Assembly: GCF_000732635.1 (NCBI RefSeq)
Contig: NZ_JPMD01000005.1
Coordinates: 1 to 58,725 of the forward strand
Length of the DNA stretch: 58,725 nt
Direction: 5' to 3'
Source: Clostridium sulfidigenes
GTDB taxonomy: Bacteria > Bacillota > Clostridia > Clostridiales > Clostridiaceae
The stretch's first letter is position 1. The number at the start of each line of letters is the position of its first letter. Position numbers and translations under genes: made by a program. Positions 53,242 to 58,725 of this stretch are shown one piece after another. The notes beneath the pieces were generated by a model that saw only the letters and a list, made by a program, of their open reading frames with translations, did not search any database and had not been told where the DNA came from.

Positions 53242-53347
53242 GTATATATTATATTTCTACCTTTATTATATTATGCATATACAACTTACTTTAAAGATTT
53301 ATAATTTATTGTGGTTCATCCTAAATATGTGCTTATGAAAAGAAAAA

Positions 53348-53367
53348 AGGTAGCATTAATGCTACCT
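53348..53367 (-). terminator. Terminator of the AAA+/subtilase operon
   Basis: Palindrome AGGTAGCATTAATGCTACCT followed by TTTTTTCTTTTC on the minus strand; 130 nt past the protease stop codon. Confidence 0.85.
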
Positions 53368-53496
53368 AAGCAATGGTACCAGTCTAAATCGTTATTCTCT
53401 CAGTTGCAATTTTGAAATACTTGCAATTTTATTATATATCATCTATAAAAATTTGATATTTTCAAAAATCTACTTTATCCAAATTTAAAAATGATA

Positions 53497-55731
53497 TTAC
53501 TCAAATTCAATATCTTCGTTGATTTTCTGATTAATATCAATTCTAGTTTTAATATCTACAGTATTCACTAGCCATCCATTTAAAGTACAATTTTTAATAA
53601 ATTCATCAATTCGATTGATGCCATTAATTTCTCTTATTGTAACTATAACACCAAAGCGAATTCCAACACCGTCCTTAGGATCTAGTCGGTTATTTGTTTT
53701 TATCTCCATCCCCCAATTTTTGTTAGTATATGATTTTTTGGGTTTCATTCTATCTTTAGGTTTCTCTGCAACATATTTTACGTTATCCCACTTTCTAAAC
53801 CTATCTCTTGCTTCACCTTCTAACAAGTAGTTTTTCTCAGTATTCATGATTTCTTCTTGATTTTGTTTATCATTGTTTATTTCATTCATTTTTCCATCAT
53901 CTTTTATTCTGCCAAAATGAAGATTAAGTTCTGTATTGGTATAGTCAACACCCTGTGTTCTATCACATATTGGGAAATAACACATTGTAGCCTTTGCGAT
54001 ATAAGGGTATTTATCATCTTTTAATGGAATAGGAAAATTATAATTATAAGTATTCCATTTTTCACTTACATCAGATACTAAAAACTTGATTTCATCCTCT
54101 CTCGTTTGTATAATATCAGTTATTTTAATAGGAACAATACCATGACCATATAATGCCACCTCTTCTGGATCAGGCTTTTCATTCCAATCTCTAGCTGCAT
54201 CTATAATCAGTGCTTTTGCTATTTCTCTATTTAATCCTAAGACATCTATTAAATAGGATAGTTTTCGAGCAATCCATGGTGCTGCAAAAGAAGTTCCTGC
54301 AACATATGCTACACCTAATGGTTCACAGACTCTAATATACTGTTCTTCACTTCCACCATAATAACTTATATCTGGCTTAGCAAAAAATGATAGAGCCAAT
54401 CCCTTTCTTGCATATTTAGGTGATAATCCACTTTGGGTAACAGCATTTACTACCATACTATTTATCGAATCTGCTGGTGATCCTATTTTTGAAACATCTA
54501 TACTAGGTTTATTAGTTCCTGCAACAACAAAAATCACATCATTTTCATATTGGATTTGATCCAGTATTGAAGCTTCAGCAGATATGAAATTATCATTAAT
54601 CTCTTGATTGCTACCAAGAGAAATGTTCCACACTTTAATGTCCCTATTTGATGCCACAATTTCTTTAATCTGCTTGGCTATGGTAAATGAAGAGAAACGT
54701 GAACCAATTGCAACACCGAAATGTCTCACCTTGAATCTACCACATCCATCATCCAACCATGGATTTAATTTTGAACCATCAACAATAATAGAAGATACTG
54801 CTGTACCATGGCGATAATCATCTGAATCTTTTGGTAAGTTTTCATCCACCATATCATGATATTCTACCCATTCATTGAAATAAACTCGATTATCAAACAA
54901 TGTATCTATTACTCCTATTGTTGGCTCAATAGTTGGAGATGGTATGCCCATTGTATTTTGTTGATATTCTTTAATAAAGTCATCTGGTGTTAACTCTGCT
55001 AAATCTTCTGTTGCCATTGCAACAAGATATGGGGCTTTTTCAAATAAATATTTTGATTGATTTTCATCTAGAAATACTGTTTGATTGTCTAATATTCGAC
55101 TACTCAAAACATCTATGCCTATATTTTTGAGCAATGTTTTTGCATCAATACGAGTATCATATAAAGTGATAATGCTTTGCTTTAATTGCTGATTTGCTTG
55201 TTCTATTTCAAAATCATCAATGTATGAAGTATCCGCAATCACTTGTTTAAAACTCGATTTACTGATTGAAAAACTATTAAATGGAATTTTCCCCAATACA
55301 TTATTATCATCAAAAACAGTTTTATCAATACTTCCACTAAAATGAGTATTCAACACTTTTTTCACTTTAGAAATAAGATTAATACTATTATCTAAATCAG
55401 AAATATCTAGAAAATAAGTGATAATGTGTTTATTCATATCTGCATTAAATTTTGCACCTACAATCGCCAAATTAGACTTGTCACCTTTAAATAGCCCTGA
55501 AATCCTGTTGCTTTTTGCAACTATTTTATTGTAATGTACACTAATCAAAATGCCCGGAAAAGGCTTTTTTTCTGTCTTCCAAAACTGCTTTATTTGATCT
55601 ATTTGAGATTGCAATTTATCTAAGTGAGTGTCAGTGACTATTTTCTTACTATTCATTGCAGCACCACCGCCATTCCCTTGCTTCGGAGCCTGAACAAAAC
55701 GTTTGCCTTTTAATTCTAGTATATTATTCAT
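53497..55731 (-). CDS. Subtilisin-like S8 protease of an AAA+/protease pair, 744 aa
   Basis: Full catalytic triad: Asp in IGVIDTLFD (near 276), His in DYRHGTAVS (near 306), Ser in AGTSFAAPW (near 480). No signal peptide, so it acts in the cytoplasm. The first 240 residues are not a classical prodomain and may be an inhibitory or sensor part. The last 180 (KFLVSDVSEKWNTYNYNFPI and on) look beta-rich and could bind a target. The start is the ATG at 55,731 after GGAGG; it overlaps the AAA+ stop codon by 8 bp, so the genes are translationally coupled. Together they look like a two-gene ATPase-gated protease system. Confidence 0.88.
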   Translation of the reverse strand: MNNILELKGKRFVQAPKQGNGGGAAMNSKKIVTDTHLDKLQSQIDQIKQFWKTEKKPFPGILISVHYNKIVAKSNRISGLFKGDKSNLAIVGAKFNADMNKHIITYFLDISDLDNSINLISKVKKVLNTHFSGSIDKTVFDDNNVLGKIPFNSFSISKSSFKQVIADTSYIDDFEIEQANQQLKQSIITLYDTRIDAKTLLKNIGIDVLSSRILDNQTVFLDENQSKYLFEKAPYLVAMATEDLAELTPDDFIKEYQQNTMGIPSPTIEPTIGVIDTLFDNRVYFNEWVEYHDMVDENLPKDSDDYRHGTAVSSIIVDGSKLNPWLDDGCGRFKVRHFGVAIGSRFSSFTIAKQIKEIVASNRDIKVWNISLGSNQEINDNFISAEASILDQIQYENDVIFVVAGTNKPSIDVSKIGSPADSINSMVVNAVTQSGLSPKYARKGLALSFFAKPDISYYGGSEEQYIRVCEPLGVAYVAGTSFAAPWIARKLSYLIDVLGLNREIAKALIIDAARDWNEKPDPEEVALYGHGIVPIKITDIIQTREDEIKFLVSDVSEKWNTYNYNFPIPLKDDKYPYIAKATMCYFPICDRTQGVDYTNTELNLHFGRIKDDGKMNEINNDKQNQEEIMNTEKNYLLEGEARDRFRKWDNVKYVAEKPKDRMKPKKSYTNKNWGMEIKTNNRLDPKDGVGIRFGVIVTIREINGINRIDEFIKNCTLNGWLVNTVDIKTRIDINQKINEDIEFE

Positions 55732-56791
55732 TATCACTTTCCTCCTTATTCAATTTTCTAGATACAGCACTCTTTGATTCACCTTTTAATTTTTCTATTT
55801 CTCTTACAGTAAACCCCTGCAAATGCAGATTATCTATATTAGTTTGCTCAATATTACCAATCAGACTATTGTATAATCTTCTTAAATAATCATATTCAGC
55901 ATTTACATCACTAAAAGCTAATGCTGTTTTGATAATATTTTTCAATTCTCCAGGATAAGGCAATTCAAGTGCAGTTTTTAATATCTTTTTGAACAGTCTA
56001 GTATCCTTTGAAATTCCCTTAAAGTTTTTTACAAAAGATGAAAAGTAATATTCTGCAACTTCTATTAAATCATCTTTACTGTAACGATTAAAATTAATCA
56101 CTGCATCAAATCTTCTTATTAATGCCTTATCAAAGTTTGAATATAAGTTTGTAGTTGCAATAATAACTATTTCCTTATTTAAATCTACTAATCTATCCAA
56201 CTCCCTTAAAATAGTAGAAGTAACTCTTCCCATTTCACGCACATCATTACTATTAACTCTATCCATAGCTATAACATCAATTTCATCAAATAGAATCACA
56301 ATTTTATTCTGATGTGGAATCATAGTTATCTCCGAGAATACATTTGCGATATTTTTATTTGTTTGACCTAATTTGCTATCAATAATATTATCAAAATCTA
56401 CATAATATAGTGTTCGTTTGAGTAATCGAGCTACATGTTTAGCTGCCTCCGTTTTCCCACTCCCTGGCAACCCTTCAAATAAAAACTTATTTATTCCTAT
56501 ATTATGATTAACAGCATTTATAATCCCTTTAATATCATCTGAAATTTCGATTGGCAAATTAAGTGGATCCATGCCCCTTGTATCAAGTTGTTTCAAAAAT
56601 TCACTTTCAAAGTCACTTGCTTGAGGTGTGTATAAATTCGATTCCGCAATTAATCCCATAATGTATTCTGCCAACTGATAGTCTCCTATACTATCAAAGT
56701 ATCTGGCTATACTTATTGCTTCATTTCTAAACGAATTTTCATTTTTCTCAACATGATATTTTATTAAATTCAATACATTTTGCTTTTTCAC
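55724..56791 (-). CDS. AAA+ ATPase partner of the subtilase, 355 aa
   Basis: Classic AAA module: Walker A GLPGSGKTEA (residues 107-116), Walker B ILFDEID (Asp169, Glu170), sensor 1 ATTN (Asn215), and the Arg finger pair RRFDA (Arg226, Arg227). Residues 1-80 are a helical N-domain (DYQLAEYIMGLI). The C-terminus ends with a helix-turn-helix-like segment (GFTVREIEKLKGESKSAVSR). GTG start with GGAGGTG 8 nt upstream. The hexameric unfoldase or switch is presumably paired with the S8 protease behind it. It follows the prophage endolysin gene. Confidence 0.9.
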   Translation of the reverse strand: MKKQNVLNLIKYHVEKNENSFRNEAISIARYFDSIGDYQLAEYIMGLIAESNLYTPQASDFESEFLKQLDTRGMDPLNLPIEISDDIKGIINAVNHNIGINKFLFEGLPGSGKTEAAKHVARLLKRTLYYVDFDNIIDSKLGQTNKNIANVFSEITMIPHQNKIVILFDEIDVIAMDRVNSNDVREMGRVTSTILRELDRLVDLNKEIVIIATTNLYSNFDKALIRRFDAVINFNRYSKDDLIEVAEYYFSSFVKNFKGISKDTRLFKKILKTALELPYPGELKNIIKTALAFSDVNAEYDYLRRLYNSLIGNIEQTNIDNLHLQGFTVREIEKLKGESKSAVSRKLNKEESDNE

Positions 56792-56886
56792 AAAAATACA
56801 CCTCCATTTCTCTCTAAATTAATTATATCATATACTGGGACAAAAAGATATATTAATGGGACTAAATTAGTTTTTAATATAAAATA

Positions 56887-56910
56887 AGGCTAATGATTTC
56901 TCTCTAGCCT
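56887..56910 (-). terminator. Terminator after the endolysin gene
   Basis: AGGCTA / TAGCCT stem then TTATTTTATATT on the minus strand, directly behind the amidase stop codon. It separates the lysis genes from the AAA+/subtilase unit. Confidence 0.65.
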
Positions 56911-56911
56911 A

Positions 56912-58045
56912 TTAATTATCTAGCACAATCTCACATTCTATTGCAGTTATAGGTGTTCCATCTCCTAATCCTGCGTATCCATTATGACCTTCCATATATG
57001 AATTACCATTCTCAACCCAATCTAGCCAGTGACCATTGCACATTGCACGATATCTGATTTTGTAACCTGGTAAATCAAATCTCATTTGAATTTTATCAAA
57101 TGGTACGTTTGGAAGTCCTGCTTCATCATAGTTTCCTTTTGAAAAATAATAGTTTTGTATCTCTGAATAATATCTTCCCTCGCTTATAGGAGATACCCTA
57201 AAGCGAACCTCTCCTTTACTTGGGTAAGCCATAAATATACAACAAGGATTTTTCATATCTCCAGTATAGTCCTCTAAATTCTTAACCCAATCATAATAAT
57301 TTAAACCTCTCCCTTTTACAGCTACTCTACTAAATAAATCAATTTTTTCTTTAGAAGGATTTTGTGAAGGTGTAGGCCCTGGTATTGATTGTGTACGTCC
57401 ACTTGAATATACAGAATTACCATGGCTATCATATACATCATAACCACTATATTTTTTACATTCATCTATAGCATTTTCTTTAATTGAATATGCGCCCTTT
57501 TGACTTGAAACATCTTTCCACGACTTTCTAACCCTATACAGTTCTTTAGAAATAGGTTTGTTAGGCTTATTATCAGTTAGTTTCTTTTTAAAATCATTCC
57601 ACCTACTCCAATTATTCTTGCTCCATGGAGAAGGACAATTCTTTCTACTAGCATCATAATGCCTTACTACTCTATCATTAGGAATATCATATTTTTTCAT
57701 TAACTGCTTAACTAAATCTATTGTATTAGACCCTGTATCCTTTGCTATTTCTCCATTAGTTCCACACATCTCAATTCCTATAGAGTTTTGATTAGTTATA
57801 CTATACTTACCATTACCATCTCCACAATGCCAACTAGCGTTAGTTTCTTCTACTACTTGCACTATGTTATCATTGTCAACAAAATAATGTGCTGAAGCAT
57901 CTCTATTACCTCCACCAAAATAATTAGCATTATTTAAAGCAGTATCGGTTTTATTTCCTGTAAAGTGCATTACAATATATTTTATTTTTTGACCACTTCT
58001 ACTTGAAAAGTTATACTTAGATATCTTTTTTGTTATTGATTTCAT
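56912..58045 (-). CDS. Phage endolysin, N-acetylmuramoyl-L-alanine amidase, 377 aa
   Basis: Amidase_2/PGRP domain in residues 1-160 with the zinc site: VMHFTGNK near 25-32, SAHYFVDNDNIVQVVEE, ASWHCGDGNG, and RHYDASRKNCPSPW near 135-148 (His and Cys ligands). A short SPOR-like segment follows (about 170-215). The C-terminal 130 residues contain wall-binding sequence ending in GLGDGTPITAIECEI, reminiscent of ChW repeats. AAGGAGG precedes the ATG. Downstream of holin, as in clostridial prophages. Confidence 0.9.
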   Translation of the reverse strand: MKSITKKISKYNFSSRSGQKIKYIVMHFTGNKTDTALNNANYFGGGNRDASAHYFVDNDNIVQVVEETNASWHCGDGNGKYSITNQNSIGIEMCGTNGEIAKDTGSNTIDLVKQLMKKYDIPNDRVVRHYDASRKNCPSPWSKNNWSRWNDFKKKLTDNKPNKPISKELYRVRKSWKDVSSQKGAYSIKENAIDECKKYSGYDVYDSHGNSVYSSGRTQSIPGPTPSQNPSKEKIDLFSRVAVKGRGLNYYDWVKNLEDYTGDMKNPCCIFMAYPSKGEVRFRVSPISEGRYYSEIQNYYFSKGNYDEAGLPNVPFDKIQMRFDLPGYKIRYRAMCNGHWLDWVENGNSYMEGHNGYAGLGDGTPITAIECEIVLDN

Positions 58046-58067
58046 GAACCATTCCTCCTTAAATATA

Positions 58068-58093
58068 AAAGAGTGAGATTGCTCCCACTCTTT
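58068..58093 (-). terminator. Hairpin between holin and endolysin genes
   Basis: AAAGAGTG / CACTCTTT stem followed by TTTATATTT on the minus strand. It may be a partial terminator that lowers endolysin expression relative to holin. Confidence 0.55.
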
Positions 58094-58096
58094 AAA

Positions 58097-58378
58097 CTAT
58101 TCTTGCTTACTAATTTGTTTATAAGTTTGATTAATACCTACACTAACACCCCAACATAGGATACCTTGTAAAATAGCATTTACTATAGCATCAAACATTC
58201 TTTTGTATTCTGCATTTACTAAAGTTAGCAGTATAGCAAATGTAATACAAAATACCATTAAAGCTATAGTTATATACCTGTCTTGGAAATTCTCAATTTT
58301 CTTTAAGAACACTCCTACTACATAAGTAGCTACAATTAAAATAAGTAAATGTTCTGGTACAAAAGTCATTAAATCCAT
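58097..58378 (-). CDS. Phage holin (Hol44-like), 93 aa
   Basis: Three or four hydrophobic segments in 93 aa (LLILIVATYVVGVFL, YITIALMVFCITFAILLTLV, and AILQGILCWGVSVGI) with a polar C-terminus QTYKQISKQE. Size and layout match the phage holin superfamily V/Hol44 group. AAGGAG precedes the ATG. It lies between the XhlA-like gene and the amidase. Confidence 0.82.
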   Translation of the reverse strand: MDLMTFVPEHLLILIVATYVVGVFLKKIENFQDRYITIALMVFCITFAILLTLVNAEYKRMFDAIVNAILQGILCWGVSVGINQTYKQISKQE

Positions 58379-58393
58379 AATTATCTCTCCTTC

Positions 58394-58627
58394 TTATTTA
58401 AAAATATTGTTTTGAATTGCATAAAGAAAGAACCCTAACAAACTTGTTGCCATTAGTCCAATAAGCCAGTTCATACTTTTTGTTTGAGCTGCCAGTTTCT
58501 CGCAGAGATTATCCATCTTAACATCTGTAGCTGCTCTTCCTTTTTCAAGTTCATCGATGCGCTCACTATGATTATTAATTCTTTTCTCATGTACTTCTAA
58601 TTTATGTTTTATTAATTCATCATTCAT
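58394..58627 (-). CDS. XhlA-like prophage protein (hemolysin XhlA family), 77 aa
   Basis: Coiled-coil N-terminus (HEKRINNHSERIDELEKG) and one C-terminal membrane segment (NWLIGLMATSLLGFFLYAI), the layout of XhlA, which assists holin and endolysin. The start at 58,627 follows GAGGTGTAAT; a longer frame reaches 58,642. The prophage continues to the right, beyond the window. Confidence 0.85.
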   Translation of the reverse strand: MNDELIKHKLEVHEKRINNHSERIDELEKGRAATDVKMDNLCEKLAAQTKSMNWLIGLMATSLLGFFLYAIQNNIFK

Positions 58628-58725
58628 ATTACACCTCTTCAAAATTAAAAATAAAAATATTAAAATAAAGCATAAAAAATATTTTAAATGTCATAATAAA
58701 TATAGAAACTAAATTTATTAAAAAA

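Noticed and set aside
50635..58642. Serine recombinase as the integrase of the prophage on the right
   Set aside because: Its gene end lies in an att site matched at 44,349, on the side away from the lysis genes, so it belongs to the 7.8-kb element.
1..58725. CRISPR arrays, tRNA or rRNA genes
   Set aside because: No regularly spaced repeats, cloverleaf-like segments with conserved TTCRANTC/CCA features, or rRNA-like sequence was noticed on reading.

Overview
The window looks like part of the chromosome of a low-GC anaerobic Firmicute, most likely Clostridium (Clostridiaceae). The evidence is strongly AT-rich DNA, near-perfect AGGAGG-type ribosome binding sites, a corrinoid methyltransferase operon with a RACo-type activator, a SAM-I riboswitch in front of an NhaC-family transporter, and clostridial prophage lysis genes. 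No rRNA, tRNA or CRISPR array was seen.

Layout. (1) 580-7020, minus strand: a compact operon of a CobW-type GTPase, three uroporphyrinogen-decarboxylase-fold methyltransferases, one corrinoid protein and a ferredoxin/ASKHA corrinoid activator. This is a C1 methyl-transfer system of unknown substrate. (2) 7.3-20 kb: mostly single genes with their own terminators. They include a PAP2 phosphatase, a methyltransferase, a SAM-riboswitch-controlled methionine-type transporter, a MocR/PdxR regulator divergent from a PNPOx-like flavoprotein, an ATPase, an alpha/beta hydrolase, two AraC/effector-domain regulators, a nucleotidyltransferase behind an attenuator-like leader, and a double GNAT protein. 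(3) 20.2-23.5 kb: a small accessory patch with an Mrr-like nuclease (possibly frameshifted), an ApeA-like HEPN protein and a nucleotidyltransferase-like protein. (4) 24-42.3 kb: an APH-type kinase, a radical SAM protein, a heterodimeric ABC exporter, two nitroreductases, a flavodoxin, a GNAT protein, RsgA behind a leader with a small upstream ORF, a cupin, a subtilase, a Fic protein, a Nudix hydrolase, an exported nuclease, and a paralogue of the earlier hydrolase. (5) 42.3-44.3 kb: an IS1182-type remnant, two genes with HEPN-like motifs, and an ICE-like gene scrap.

(6) 44,349-52,148: an integrated element of about 7.8 kb whose ends can be read directly. It carries a metal-responsive operon (MerT-like membrane protein, ArsR regulator with a visible operator, Fe-S metallochaperone), a replication-relaxation-type gene and its partner, a strikingly structured 340-nt intergenic region, an archaeo-eukaryotic-type primase, and a large serine recombinase. 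The two junctions reconstruct a palindromic attP and a palindromic attB. (7) 52.4-58.7 kb: the late end of a prophage continuing out of the window (XhlA-like protein, holin, amidase endolysin). It is followed in the usual cargo position by an AAA+ ATPase/subtilisin-like protease pair with overlapping genes, and by a D12-type adenine methyltransferase whose promoter contains a LexA-like box.

Strongest candidates for something new are the AAA+/subtilase pair in the prophage cargo slot, the two-domain structured RNA or origin in the integrated element, the element itself, the three-UroD methyltransferase operon, and two antibiotic-attenuator-like leaders (upstream of the nucleotidyltransferase and of rsgA). 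All functions are inferred from sequence motifs read by eye; no database search was run.
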